Shown here piece by piece: positions 10,908 through 19,443 of a stretch of DNA of 64,000 bases (its first letter is position 1; the number at the start of each line of letters is the position of its first letter). Both the position numbers and the translations under genes were made by a program. The DNA is taken from positions 3,981,658 to 4,045,657 of the forward strand of contig NZ_CP028897.1 in NCBI RefSeq assembly GCF_003072645.1, read 5' to 3'. The notes below the pieces were generated by a model that worked only from the letters and a program-made list of their open reading frames with translations, was not told the DNA's origin and did not search any database. This DNA comes from Dongshaea marina. Its GTDB lineage: Bacteria > Pseudomonadota > Gammaproteobacteria > Enterobacterales > Aeromonadaceae.

Positions 10908-11786
10908 TTAAGCCTTGGTTGCGTTGATCTGAGCCTGAACTTCTGCTGCGAAGTCTTCTTCTTTCTTCTCGATACCTTCACCAACTTCGAAACGTACGAA
11001 GTTAACTACGTCAGCATTTTCCTGCTTCAGCAGCTGAGCAACGCTCATGGAAGGATCTTTAACGAAAGGCTGACCAGTCAGAGAGATCTCACCGGTGAAC
11101 TTCTTCATACGACCGGTAACCATCTTCTCTGCGATCTCTGCAGGCTTGCCAGAGTTCATCGCGATGTCGATCTGGATCGCTTTCTCTTTCTCAACAACGT
11201 CAGCCGGAACATCTTCAGGCTTAACGAACTGAGGGTTACAAGCAGCAACATGCATTGCGATATCTTTAGCCAGCTCGGCGTTGCCACCGGTCATGTTCAC
11301 GATAACACCGATACGGCCACCGTGGATGTAGCTTGCCAGAGTCTCACCTTTAACCAGGGTCACACGACGCAGGTTCATGTTCTCACCGATCTTAGCAATC
11401 AGGTTGGTCAGAGAGGTTGCAACGTCTTCGCCGTTTTCAAACTCAGCAGCATTCAGAGCCTCAACAGACTCGATGCCGTTCGCCAGAGCGATCTCTGCCA
11501 GCTTGTTACCGAATGCGTTGAAGCTTGCATCCTTAGCTACGAAGTCAGTTTCGCTGTTCAGCTCAACCAGAACCGCCTTATCTGCGTCAGCTTTACCGAA
11601 GATGATACCTTCAGCAGCAACACGGCCAGCTTTCTTAGCTGCCTTTGCCTGACCAGACTTACGCATGTTCTCAATTGCCAGCTCGATGTCTGCATCCGCA
11701 GCTTGCAACGCCTTCTTACAATCCATCATACCTGCGCCAGTACGCTCACGCAGTTCTTTAACCAGAGCAGCTGTAACAGTTGCCAT
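10908..11786 (-). CDS. tsf: Elongation factor Ts
   Basis: EF-Ts recycles EF-Tu by nucleotide exchange. The 292-residue protein has the N-terminal UBA-like domain ([20 protein letters not shown]), the core motif [17 protein letters not shown] near residue 80, and the dimerisation subdomains. Length is close to the 283 of E. coli. It lies 111 bases downstream of rpsB with a hairpin between them, the usual S2/EF-Ts arrangement in which S2 autoregulates both. Codon use is strongly biased, as expected for high expression. Confidence 0.98.
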   Translation of the reverse strand: MATVTAALVKELRERTGAGMMDCKKALQAADADIELAIENMRKSGQAKAAKKAGRVAAEGIIFGKADADKAVLVELNSETDFVAKDASFNAFGNKLAEIALANGIESVEALNAAEFENGEDVATSLTNLIAKIGENMNLRRVTLVKGETLASYIHGGRIGVIVNMTGGNAELAKDIAMHVAACNPQFVKPEDVPADVVEKEKAIQIDIAMNSGKPAEIAEKMVTGRMKKFTGEISLTGQPFVKDPSMSVAQLLKQENADVVNFVRFEVGEGIEKKEEDFAAEVQAQINATKA

Positions 11787-11819
11787 TTCAATAATCCTCG
11801 CTCTTGTTTTGACAAGAAA

Positions 11820-11840
11820 TAGGGGCCAAAAGGGCCCCTA
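11820..11840 (-). terminator. Hairpin between rpsB and tsf (attenuator-like)
   Basis: TAGGGGCC pairs perfectly with GGCCCCTA across a 5-base loop; on the minus strand it is followed by TTTCTTG, a poor U-tract. In E. coli the rpsB-tsf gap also contains a partial terminator, so this probably lowers tsf relative to rpsB or protects the rpsB 3' end. The function is inferred. Confidence 0.6.
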
Positions 11841-11897
11841 TTAAGCAAATCGGTTTTCAATCAACCGGTAAAGGGCGACTTAAAAAGTCGTAACGCC

Positions 11898-12635
11898 TTA
11901 CTCGCCTTTGTTTTCAGCGACGAACTCGTCTTGCTCAGCCTGAACAGCGATGTCAGTCTCACGAGCTTCGATGACAGTGTCAGCTGCAGCATTCAGGTAC
12001 AGCTGAACAGCGCGGATCGCGTCGTCGTTACCAGGGATGATATAGTCAACACCATCTGGGTTAGAGTTGGTATCAACCAGAGAAACAACAGGGATACCCA
12101 GGTTGTTTGCTTCTTTAATCGCGATGTGCTCGTGATCGGCATCGATTACGAACAGAGCGTCAGGCAGGCCGCCCATGTCTTTGATACCACCCAGGCTCTT
12201 GTCCAGCTTTTCCATTTCGCGAGTACGCATCAGCGCCTCTTTCTTGGTCAGCTTTTCAAAAGTACCGTCCTGGCTCTGTACTTCCAGATCCTTCAGACGC
12301 TTAATGGACTGACGAACAGTTTTCCAGTTAGTCAGCATACCGCCCAACCAGCGGTGATCCACGTAGAACTGGTCACAACGCTGAGCAGCCTGCTGAACCG
12401 CTTCGCTTGCAGCGCGCTTGGTACCAACAAACAGGATCTTACCTTTCTTAGCAGCAACAGAGCTGATGAAGTTCATCGCATCGTTGAACATTGGAACGGT
12501 TTTTTCCAAGTTGATGATATGAACATTGTTACGAGCGCCAAAGATATAAGGCTTCATTTTTGGGTTCCAGTAACGAGTCTGGTGACCGAAATGTACGCCC
12601 GCTTTCAGCATGTCGCGCATAGAAACTTTTGCCAT
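11898..12635 (-). CDS. rpsB: 30S ribosomal protein S2
   Basis: S2 binds late to the 30S head and is needed for S1 binding. The 245-residue protein has [20 protein letters not shown], the S2 signature [18 protein letters not shown], and [14 protein letters not shown]. It ends with an acidic tail. Length matches the family. A Shine-Dalgarno AAGAGAGG lies just upstream of the ATG. It is the first gene of the leftward operon and is preceded by a long structured leader (see next entry), through which S2 probably represses rpsB and tsf. Confidence 0.98.
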   Translation of the reverse strand: MAKVSMRDMLKAGVHFGHQTRYWNPKMKPYIFGARNNVHIINLEKTVPMFNDAMNFISSVAAKKGKILFVGTKRAASEAVQQAAQRCDQFYVDHRWLGGMLTNWKTVRQSIKRLKDLEVQSQDGTFEKLTKKEALMRTREMEKLDKSLGGIKDMGGLPDALFVIDADHEHIAIKEANNLGIPVVSLVDTNSNPDGVDYIIPGNDDAIRAVQLYLNAAADTVIEARETDIAVQAEQDEFVAENKGE

Positions 12636-12775
12636 TTTAATCCTCTCTTAAGGGTTAGGCCTCCACGCATCCCATAGCACCGACCCTTGCGGGCACCCAG
12701 GTGTATGTGCCGATACGTGTGTGTTTTAACATATGTCCGCCCGAACAGCTCGGGACGAACGACGAACATTAGGCG
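12636..12775 (-). promoter_or_regulatory. rpsB leader (S2 autoregulatory region; t44/tff position)
   Basis: The 140 bases between the predicted promoter and the rpsB ATG contain CGGCACATACACCTGGGTGC followed by GGGTCGGTGC, and an upstream hairpin CCCGAGCTGTTCGGG. E. coli has a conserved rpsB 5' region in the same place, catalogued as t44/tff RNA and reported as the S2 autoregulatory target. Position and these blocks support the match; I have not scored it against a covariance model. Confidence 0.7.
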
Positions 12776-12778
12776 CGC

Positions 12779-12807
12779 TTTATACCATAAGCACAAATTT
12801 ATGGCTA
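12779..12807 (-). promoter_or_regulatory. Predicted rpsB promoter
   Basis: On the minus strand TAGCCA (4/6 match to the -35 box) is separated by 17 bases from TATAAA, a good -10 box, followed by the GC-rich discriminator GCGCGCC. Such discriminators are typical of stringently controlled ribosomal promoters. Predicted from sequence only. Confidence 0.55.
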
Positions 12808-12835
12808 GTTTTTTGTCGACCTAACGGGTGGTGGT

Positions 12836-12912
12836 TTGTATGTAGCTGCGCTACGGCTGGCTTTGTGGTTTCGCCACATCACGCCGGTGCTGACCGGCGA
12901 CAGGAAATTATA
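12836..12912. repeat. Partial copy of hairpin repeat
   Basis: Three hairpins follow each other: GTAGC-TGC-GCTAC, a GTGG/CCAC stem with loop TTTCG, and CGCCGG-TGCTGA-CCGGCG. The first two correspond to the opening hairpins of the larger copies that follow, with different stem bases but the same TGC-type loop. No open frame with a plausible start covers it. Confidence 0.6.
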
Positions 12913-12934
12913 ATGATTCGGCCTGCGGATAGCT

Positions 12935-13345
12935 TATTTTTGCAGCTGCGCTGCATAGATGTCGGGGGCGCCCGACAGCGCCCTACTTTTGTATCGTCAA
13001 AAGTAGGCAAAATCTCGCTACGCACGATGGGTCCAACCATCGACCTTCGCAGCTCGCCATCCATGTCTCGAAAAGAAAAACTGTAGCTATCAATTCACCT
13101 CAGCGCTCGCTCACGGGGGGTTTTGGGCCCCGTCTATTTGCGCCGAGAGCTTCAAATAGGAGCAAATGGTGAGCTGCAGGGATGCAGCGAAAAGACAATC
13201 AGTACATGGACGTACTGTTTGTCTGTACCTTTGCGAATTTGAAACTTGAGGATGAAGCAAATATCGGGGTGTCCTTGGGAGTGAAGAGGGTATTGGACAA
13301 GCAATACCTTCTTCCCGCTGTCCGCGGCCGGACATCTGTGCCACA
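12935..13345. repeat. Interspersed hairpin repeat, copy 1
   Basis: Ordered hairpins: TGCAGC-TGC-GCTGCA, GTCGGG-GGCG-CCCGAC (12960-12975), CCTACTTTTG-TATCGT-CAAAAGTAGG (12982-13007), GCTGCA-GGGA-TGCAGC (13173-13188), CAGTAC-ATGGAC-GTACTG (13200-13217) with a GACAA/TTGTC extension, a GGTATTG/CAATACC stem near 13289-13308, and TGTCCG-CGGC-CGGACA (13319-13334). The same series recurs in copy 2. Open frames here are short, on both strands, and interrupted by the palindromes, so I treat it as non-coding. Confidence 0.8.
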
Positions 13346-13394
13346 GGCATAAATCAGCTGCCCGCAGGTCAAACTGAACCTGCTTTTATCCTGC

Positions 13395-13800
13395 AGATAG
13401 CATTTTGCAGCTGCGCTGCATGGCCCGAATCACCGGGCGGGTGAGTTACTTTTCTACCGAGAAAAGTAACCAAAAGCTCCCTGCGCGTGATGGGTCCCTC
13501 CATCAAGCTACGGTGCTCGGCATCCTGCCTCGGAAAAAGCAATCCTCATCGGCTACCCTCGGCGCTCGCTCACGAGGGTGTTAGGCCCCGTCTATTTGCG
13601 CTGAATGTTTCATTGTTGATGAACTTATCAATCGCATGGACGCGATTGAAAGACAGCCGGAATATGGACGTTTCGTCTGTCTGTTTTAGTGAATCTGATG
13701 AAGCAAATTCCGGGGCGTCCTTGGAAGTTCAGTGGGGATTGGACAAGCAATCCCCTCAGGCCGGAGTCCGCTTACCGCAGGCCAAGCTAAACTTTTAGTT
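13395..13800. repeat. Interspersed hairpin repeat, copy 2 (tandem)
   Basis: The order of copy 1 is repeated: TGCAGC-TGC-GCTGCA (13405-13419), GCCCG/CGGGC, GTTACTTTTC-TACCGA-GAAAAGTAAC (13445-13470), TCAATCGC-ATGGAC-GCGATTGA (13628-13649), a decayed ATGGAC hairpin near 13650-13682, and GGGGATTG/CAATCCCC near 13735-13756. Between the hairpins the copies share phrases such as GCGCTCGCTCACG and GGCCCCGTCTATTTGCGC. Stem bases differ from copy 1 but still pair, while loops are kept. Confidence 0.8.
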
Positions 13801-13893
13801 CCGCTAGCGATTGACTGCTCACCGCATATGTCGGGCCGTGATTGACATGGATGCTCGGATGCAAAACTGGGGAAGATTAACTGAATTGCAGGC

Positions 13894-14010
13894 AAAAAAA
13901 TCGGGGCATAGTACCCCGAAATCATGCTGCTCAAAATATAGGTTTCCTCTGAGTTGCCTCAGAGCACAGGTCTTATCGCTCTCTGCAGAACCAAGTCTAC
14001 TTAATTTACA
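13894..14010 (-). ncRNA. Candidate small RNA ending in an intrinsic terminator
   Basis: Reading leftward, CTCTGAG-GCAA-CTCAGAG (13947-13964) forms a perfect stem with a GNRA-type loop. About 28 bases later comes TCGGGG-TACTATG-CCCCGA (13901-13919), followed directly by seven T residues (13900-13894). No gene on this strand lies upstream within map's leader, so the terminator has no obvious client other than a short RNA starting somewhere before 14000. The 5' end is not determined and I recognise no known family. Confidence 0.45.
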
Positions 14011-14150
14011 CTTAATACAAACTGAACGAATGCTGGTCAGTTGTTCAGTAACCACAAAGATAAAGCGGTGGAAGTTCGGCGCAGGAGTGGATAAAATTTC
14101 CGCTTTGGTTGAAAAGGCGAGCGCAAGCCGCACGATGACAGAGAATAGGA

Positions 14151-14936
14151 ATGACAATACAGATCAAAACTGCAGAAGAAATTGAAAAGATGCGCGTGGC
14201 CGGACGCCTGGCTGCCGAAGTGCTGGAGATGATAGAACCACACGTACGCAAAGGGATCACCACCGAGGAGCTCAATCAGATCTGCCATGACTATATTGTC
14301 GACAAGCAGCAGGCGATCCCTGCCCCGTTAAACTATCACGGCTTCCCTAAATCGATCTGCACATCCGTCAATCATGTGATCTGCCACGGGATCCCCGCCG
14401 ATAAGAAACTCAAAGACGGCGATATTATCAATGTGGATATCACGGTGATTAAAGATGGCTATCATGGTGACACTTCCAAGATGTTCATGGTAGGTAAGCC
14501 CTCCATCCTGGCGGAGCGCCTGTGCCGTGTTGCCCATGAGTGTCTCTATCTTGGCATCGAGATGGTCAAACCCGGCATTCACTTAGGTGACATTGGTCAC
14601 GCGATCCAAAAGCATGCCGAGAAAAATGACTACTCGGTGGTCCGTGAATACTGTGGCCACGGTATCGGTCGCCTGTTCCACGAAGAGCCCCAAGTATTAC
14701 ACTATGGTCGTGCCGGCACCGGGCCGATTCTTGAGCCCGGCATGTGTTTTACCATCGAGCCGATGATCAACGCGGGCAAACGTCACTGCAAGATGCTCAA
14801 AGATGGCTGGACCGTGGTGACCAAAGATCGCTCCCTGTCCGCTCAGTGGGAGCACACACTGCTGGTCACCGAGCAGGGATGTGAAGTCCTTACCCTGCGC
14901 AGAGATGATAGCATCGAGCGATTCATCACCTCTTAA
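14151..14936 (+). CDS. map: Type I methionine aminopeptidase
   Basis: Map removes the initiator Met from nascent proteins. The 261-residue pita-bread fold enzyme has CHGIPADKKLKDGDIINVDI and GYHGDTSKMFMVG (metal ligands Asp97 and Asp108), YCGHGIGRLFHEEP (His171 region), FTIEPMINAG (Glu204 region) and SAQWEHTLLVT (last Glu). It is divergent from rpsB, as in E. coli, although about 1.5 kb of repeat DNA separates the two here. glnD follows 26 bases later, so the two are probably cotranscribed. Confidence 0.98.
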   Translation: MTIQIKTAEEIEKMRVAGRLAAEVLEMIEPHVRKGITTEELNQICHDYIVDKQQAIPAPLNYHGFPKSICTSVNHVICHGIPADKKLKDGDIINVDITVIKDGYHGDTSKMFMVGKPSILAERLCRVAHECLYLGIEMVKPGIHLGDIGHAIQKHAEKNDYSVVREYCGHGIGRLFHEEPQVLHYGRAGTGPILEPGMCFTIEPMINAGKRHCKMLKDGWTVVTKDRSLSAQWEHTLLVTEQGCEVLTLRRDDSIERFITS

Positions 14937-14962
14937 TCCCCACCAAGACAAGGACGTTTCAG

Positions 14963-17596
14963 ATGCCTCTTGATCCTTCGCAGCTTGACCCCTTTCTTAG
15001 TGCTGCGGTGGATCTACCGCAGGGACGGCTGTTTATTGAGAACCTGGACAATCAGCTCAGCGAGGCATTCAGTGCCAATACTCCCGTTGCCGAGCTGGTG
15101 CACTATCGGGCACAGCAGTTTGATCGCCTGCTACAGGCTCTGTGGAATCAATGTACCGCTATCTCTTCGCAATCCATGGCGTTGATTGCCGTCGGGGGCT
15201 ATGGTCGCCAGGAGCTGCTGCCGGGTTCAGACATAGATCTGTTGGTCCTGATCACCGATACATTCGAGCCTCACCAATCCAAGCAAATCAGCCACTTTCT
15301 GACCCTGCTATGGGATCTCCACCTGGATATCGGCCACAGCGTGCGTACCCAGGATGAGTGCATCGAGCAGGGGAAAAAAGATATCACGGTCGCCACCAGT
15401 TTGATGGAGTCACGGCTCATCGCCGGAGCGGCCCCCATGTTTACCGAGCTGCAGCAGGTGCTCGATAGTGATCTCTTCTGGAGTAGCGAGGCTTTTTTTG
15501 AAGCTAAGTGCGAAGAGCAAAAGCAGCGCCACCAGAGATATCGCAACACGGTTTACCTGTTGGAGCCAGATCTCAAGCATAATCCGGGAGGCTTGCGGGA
15601 TCTACAGACCATAGGCTGGATCGCGCGCCGCCACCTGGGAAGTCACTCGGTGGAGGAGATGGCGATTAGCGGTTTTCTAAGCCAGGCCGAAGCCAAAGAG
15701 CTCACCGGCTGCCGGGATAGCCTGTGGCGACTGAGATTTGCCCTGCACCTTATCAGTGGCAAAAAAGATAACCGACTGCTATTCGATCACCAACGCAGCG
15801 TGGCCCAGCTGCTGGGCTGGTCCGGCGAGGGAAACCGTCCGGTCGAGACCATGATGCGCCACTTCTATCAGGTGGTGCGCCGGGTCAGTGAGCTCAATGA
15901 GCTACTGCTGGAGCTTTTTGATGAGCACATCATCAATCGCCAGCCGATCACCTGCCAACCGATCACTGCTCAATTTGAGCTGCGAGGCCCACAGCTTGAG
16001 ATCCGCCATCCATCGATCTTCAGTGAAGATCCCAGCTCACTGCTGGCACTCTTTTACACCCTGATCACCCAACCGCAAGCCGAGCGGATCGGCGCAGTCA
16101 CACTCCGGGAGCTCTACAAGGTTAAGCAAAAGCTGACCGCTCCTCTATGTCAATCCGAAGCCTGCCGCCGCCTGATGCTGGCGATTTTACGCCACCCCAA
16201 GGCCATAGAAGCGTTCGAGCTGATGCACCACTATGATCTGCTTTCGAGCTACTTCCCCGAGTGGAAAGGGATCGTCGGCCAGATGCAGTTTGATCTGTTG
16301 CACACCTATACGGTTGATGAGCACACCATCAGGGCCCTCACTAAGTTGAGACTCATCGCCTCGGCCGAGGGTCAAAGCAACTATCCCCTGTGTCATCAGC
16401 TGCTACAGCACCTGTATAAGCCGGAGCTGCTCTACCTCGCCACCCTGTTCCATGACATCGGCAAGGGCAAGGGGGGCAACCACAGCGAGATCGGTGCCGA
16501 GACCGCCTATGAGTTTTGCAGGCTGCATCAGTTAAGCCACAAGGAGAGTGAGATCGTCTCCTGGCTGGTGCGTCATCACCTGCTGATGTCGACCACGGCC
16601 CAGCGCAGAGATATCTGTGATCCCGAGGTGATCCGTGAATTTTCACTGCAGGCTGGCGATGAGCGCCATCTGGATCTTCTCTACTGCCTGACGGTCGCCG
16701 ACATGAACGCCACCAACGATAAGCTGTGGAATGACTGGAAAGGAAGCCTGCTGCGCCAGCTCTATTTCGCTACCCAGCGGATGCTTCGCCAGGGGCCTGA
16801 ACTGTCGATGGATGTCAGGCGGCAAATTCGCGATCGCCAGCGGCGCTGCCGGCTGCAGTTACAAAAACGTGGTGAATCAACGGCGCTTATCGATAAGCTG
16901 TGGCAACAGTTTAAGAGCGATTACTTTATTCGCTACAGCGATGAGCAGGTGATCAATCATACCCAGGCAATTCTGGCCCACCAGCAGCAGGGAGAGAACT
17001 CTCCCCTGGTCAGTATCACCTCGGACAGCGCCCGGGGCAGCAGTGAGCTGCTGCTCTACTGCAACAATAGGCCCAACCTGTTTGCCAGCGTGGCAACCCT
17101 GCTCAGTCAAAAGCGTCTGACCATTCATCAGGCACAAATCATGACGACCCGGGAGGAGAAGGCCCTGGACAGCTTTGTGATCCTGGAGCCCGATGGCTCG
17201 CCCCTCTCCCATCATAGGATCCCCAAGATCCAGCAGGCGCTGCTGCATGCGCTCAAGCGCCCCACCTCCAAGGTTCGCAAGAAAGAGCGCCTGAGTAGGC
17301 GCCTTCAGCCGTTTAGGGTCAATACCCGTATCCTGTTCCTGCAAACCGCGGGGAGCCATAAGCACACCCTGATGGAGCTGAAAACTCTGGATATCCCGGG
17401 CCTTCTGGCACGGGTCGGCGCCGTGTTCCAGGAGTGTAAGCTGCAGCTACATTCGGCCAAGATCACCACAATCGGCGAGCAGGCACAGGATCTGTTTATG
17501 CTCACCGATCGCCAGGATCGGCCGCTTGACGACTCGCTAAAAAGGCAACTGACGGAAAAACTGCTGCAATCGCTGAATAATGACAGAGAAATGTGA
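14963..17596 (+). CDS. glnD: Bifunctional uridylyltransferase/uridylyl-removing enzyme GlnD
   Basis: GlnD senses glutamine and uridylylates or deuridylylates PII (GlnB/GlnK). The 877-residue protein has the nucleotidyltransferase motif GGYGRQELLPGSDIDLLVL at about 78-96, an HD domain (LFHDIGKGKGGNHSE, about 495-509), and two C-terminal ACT domains starting near 694 and 802 that bind glutamine. Length is near the 890 of E. coli. It lies between map and dapD in the conserved order. The ATG at 14963 is preceded by AAGGA. Confidence 0.97.
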   Translation: MPLDPSQLDPFLSAAVDLPQGRLFIENLDNQLSEAFSANTPVAELVHYRAQQFDRLLQALWNQCTAISSQSMALIAVGGYGRQELLPGSDIDLLVLITDTFEPHQSKQISHFLTLLWDLHLDIGHSVRTQDECIEQGKKDITVATSLMESRLIAGAAPMFTELQQVLDSDLFWSSEAFFEAKCEEQKQRHQRYRNTVYLLEPDLKHNPGGLRDLQTIGWIARRHLGSHSVEEMAISGFLSQAEAKELTGCRDSLWRLRFALHLISGKKDNRLLFDHQRSVAQLLGWSGEGNRPVETMMRHFYQVVRRVSELNELLLELFDEHIINRQPITCQPITAQFELRGPQLEIRHPSIFSEDPSSLLALFYTLITQPQAERIGAVTLRELYKVKQKLTAPLCQSEACRRLMLAILRHPKAIEAFELMHHYDLLSSYFPEWKGIVGQMQFDLLHTYTVDEHTIRALTKLRLIASAEGQSNYPLCHQLLQHLYKPELLYLATLFHDIGKGKGGNHSEIGAETAYEFCRLHQLSHKESEIVSWLVRHHLLMSTTAQRRDICDPEVIREFSLQAGDERHLDLLYCLTVADMNATNDKLWNDWKGSLLRQLYFATQRMLRQGPELSMDVRRQIRDRQRRCRLQLQKRGESTALIDKLWQQFKSDYFIRYSDEQVINHTQAILAHQQQGENSPLVSITSDSARGSSELLLYCNNRPNLFASVATLLSQKRLTIHQAQIMTTREEKALDSFVILEPDGSPLSHHRIPKIQQALLHALKRPTSKVRKKERLSRRLQPFRVNTRILFLQTAGSHKHTLMELKTLDIPGLLARVGAVFQECKLQLHSAKITTIGEQAQDLFMLTDRQDRPLDDSLKRQLTEKLLQSLNNDREM

Positions 17597-17635
17597 TAAA
17601 AATAGCCTCTATCTTCACTGATAAAGAGACGAACC

Positions 17636-18460
17636 ATGACAGAGTTACAAGCAATAATCGAGGAAGCCTACGAGCGCAGGCAAGATATCACTCCGGCACT
17701 GGTCGATGATGCAACCCGCCTTGCCATCGAAACCACCCTGCAGAAGCTGGATGCCGGTGAGCTGCGCGTTGCCGAAAAGATAGCAGGCGAATGGGTCGTG
17801 CATCAGTGGATCAAAAAAGCGGTACTGCTCTATTTCCGCATCCATAACAACGAGGTGTTCGATCATAACGATCTTAAGTGCTACGACAAGGTGCCCCTTA
17901 AGTACGCCGACTACACCCAGGAGATGTTTGAGCAGCAGGGTGTGCGGGTGGTACCACCGGCCACCGTTCGTAAGGGTGCCTACATCGCCCGTGACGCGGT
18001 ATTGATGCCATCCTATGTCAACATCGGAGCCCGGGTCGGAGAAGGCACCATGGTTGATACCTGGGCCACCGTGGGCTCTTGTGCGCAGATCGGCGCCAAT
18101 GTACACCTCTCCGGTGGTGTAGGCATAGGTGGCGTTCTTGAGCCGCTGCAGGCAACCCCGACCATCATCGAAGATAACTGCTTTATCGGGGCGCGCTCCG
18201 AAGTGGTTGAGGGAGTGATCGTCGAAGAGGGCAGCGTGATCTCCATGGGGGTCTACATTGGCCAGTCCACCCGCATCTATGACAGAGAAACCGACACCAT
18301 CCATTATGGCCGGGTACCTGCTGGCTCAGTGGTGGTTTCCGGCTCCTTGCCATCTAAGTGCGGTAACTACAGCCTGTATGCGGCAATCATCGTCAAAAAA
18401 GTTGATGCCAAAACCCGGGCTAAGGTTGGGATCAACGCACTGCTGCGTAGTGTTGAATAA
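17636..18460 (+). CDS. dapD: 2,3,4,5-tetrahydropyridine-2,6-dicarboxylate N-succinyltransferase
   Basis: DapD succinylates tetrahydrodipicolinate in the succinylase branch of lysine and diaminopimelate synthesis. The 274-residue length equals that of E. coli. An N-terminal helical domain is followed by left-handed beta-helix hexapeptides ([35 protein letters not shown]) and a C-terminal lid. It follows glnD by 39 bases and is preceded by AGAGACGAACC before the ATG. A palindromic hairpin follows the stop. Confidence 0.98.
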   Translation: MTELQAIIEEAYERRQDITPALVDDATRLAIETTLQKLDAGELRVAEKIAGEWVVHQWIKKAVLLYFRIHNNEVFDHNDLKCYDKVPLKYADYTQEMFEQQGVRVVPPATVRKGAYIARDAVLMPSYVNIGARVGEGTMVDTWATVGSCAQIGANVHLSGGVGIGGVLEPLQATPTIIEDNCFIGARSEVVEGVIVEEGSVISMGVYIGQSTRIYDRETDTIHYGRVPAGSVVVSGSLPSKCGNYSLYAAIIVKKVDAKTRAKVGINALLRSVE

Positions 18461-18467
18461 TTGATTA

Positions 18468-18487
18468 CGCCAGGGGCTCCCCTGGCG
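18468..18487 (+). terminator. Hairpin after dapD
   Basis: CGCCAGGGG and CCCCTGGCG form a perfect 9-base stem around CT, 7 bases after the dapD stop, followed by ATTTGC. The U-tract is poor, so it may be a weak terminator or an mRNA 3'-end stabiliser rather than a full stop. Confidence 0.55.
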
Positions 18488-18522
18488 ATTTGCATGTTTC
18501 GAATCCAATAAAGGAGAAGGGA

Positions 18523-18855
18523 GTGTCTGAGAATCTGTACAACGTGGGGATCAGCGATCCCGCCCAGATCGATCGTTACAGCCTGCGCCAGGAATCGGGT
18601 AACGATATTCTGAAAATCTACCTGAAGAAGAAACCGGGTGAATTTTTCGCCAAGAGTGTCAAACTCAAGTACCCCTGTACCGCCTCCGGCGAGCTGGATG
18701 AAAACCTCAGCAAGGTACTCGAAGAGCTCAATCATAGTAAACCGACCCCGATCCCCCGCGATCTTAAGAAGAAGATACTCAGCGATCTTCGCCACCTGGA
18801 GAAGGTGGTTCAGAGCAAGATCAACGAAATTGAAGCGGATCTGGAGCGTCTGTAA
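18523..18855 (+). CDS. yaeH: DUF3461 family protein (YaeH)
   Basis: This matches the small YaeH/DUF3461 family of unknown function found next to dapD in enteric bacteria. Conserved parts are [33 protein letters not shown], and the C-terminal [20 protein letters not shown], which is predicted coiled coil. I use the GTG at 18523 ([11 protein letters not shown]), which has AGGAGAAGGGA upstream and aligns with the E. coli start; a TTG 11 codons earlier would add unrelated residues. It is 110 residues, cytosolic, without membrane segments. A strong terminator follows. Confidence 0.9.
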   Translation: MSENLYNVGISDPAQIDRYSLRQESGNDILKIYLKKKPGEFFAKSVKLKYPCTASGELDENLSKVLEELNHSKPTPIPRDLKKKILSDLRHLEKVVQSKINEIEADLERL

Positions 18856-18861
18856 ACTCGC

Positions 18862-18886
18862 CGGGGCATATCGCCCCGTTTTTCTT
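18862..18886 (+). terminator. Rho-independent terminator after yaeH
   Basis: CGGGGC-ATATC-GCCCCG is followed by TTTTTCTTT, 7 bases after the yaeH stop. This is a classic intrinsic terminator closing the map-glnD-dapD-yaeH direction. Confidence 0.85.
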
Positions 18887-19061
18887 TAAACCGGGCAACG
18901 ACTCCCTCTGGCTGATCCCCTGCTCTCTTGAGATTCATGATAAACCTCTGGGCAAAGCCTTATCTAACACAAAGCCGCACACTCAAATATTATGCAAACG
19001 GAGGATGTCAGCGGCGGCCCTGCAGTGCTATAGTGCGGAAAAAATCAACCTCAAGAATCCT

Positions 19062-19403
19062 ATGGCATACATTCCACCAAAATACGCCCAGTTAGAACAG
19101 GGCTATCGCGATAAGGCCCTCAAGCTCTTTCCCTGGGTCTGTGGCCGCTGCGCCCGTGAATTTACCTACTCCAACCTAAGAGAGCTCACGGTTCATCACA
19201 TCGATCATGACCACAGCAATAACCCGGAAGATGGTTCGAACTGGGAGCTTTTGTGCCTTTATTGCCACGATCATGAGCATTCAAAGTACCTCGAAGCCGA
19301 AACCTATGGCTCTTCGGTCGAGGCGGGCGATGATCTCAAGCATGAGCAGGCCACTCACAACCCCTTTGCCGATCTCAAGGCGATGATGCAAAAGAAAAAA
19401 TAG
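19062..19403 (+). CDS. yajD: HNH nuclease family protein YajD
   Basis: A 113-residue HNH-domain protein closely matching E. coli YajD. Two Cys pairs (VCGRCAREF and LLCLYCHDHEH) bind the structural zinc. The HNH core is LTVHHIDHDHSNNPEDGSNW. Its nuclease activity is assumed from the fold; the physiological role is unknown. I place the start at 19062 (MAYIPPKYAQLEQGY), as in the family; upstream in-frame codons lie in a GC-variable leader. It ends facing truC across a shared hairpin. Confidence 0.92.
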   Translation: MAYIPPKYAQLEQGYRDKALKLFPWVCGRCAREFTYSNLRELTVHHIDHDHSNNPEDGSNWELLCLYCHDHEHSKYLEAETYGSSVEAGDDLKHEQATHNPFADLKAMMQKKK

Positions 19404-19416
19404 TAGTCCGCTATCC

Positions 19417-19443
19417 GCTCTGGCAGTTCAGGATTGCCAGAGC
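19417..19443. terminator. Bidirectional hairpin between yajD and truC
   Basis: GCTCTGGCA pairs with TGCCAGAGC across a 9-base loop in the gap between convergent genes and overlaps the last truC codons. There is no strong U-tract on either strand, so it is a moderate prediction. Confidence 0.5.

Noticed and set aside
13487-13798. 103-codon open frame in repeat copy 2
   Set aside because: Composed of hairpin repeats, no ribosome binding site, and not kept in copy 1.
12836-13800. CRISPR array
   Set aside because: Repeat units are about 400 bases, differ in sequence and contain no regular spacers; no cas gene is nearby.
13811-14185. 124-codon open frame upstream of and overlapping map
   Set aside because: Crosses the leftward terminator hairpin, has no family-like sequence, and overlaps the start of map in another frame.
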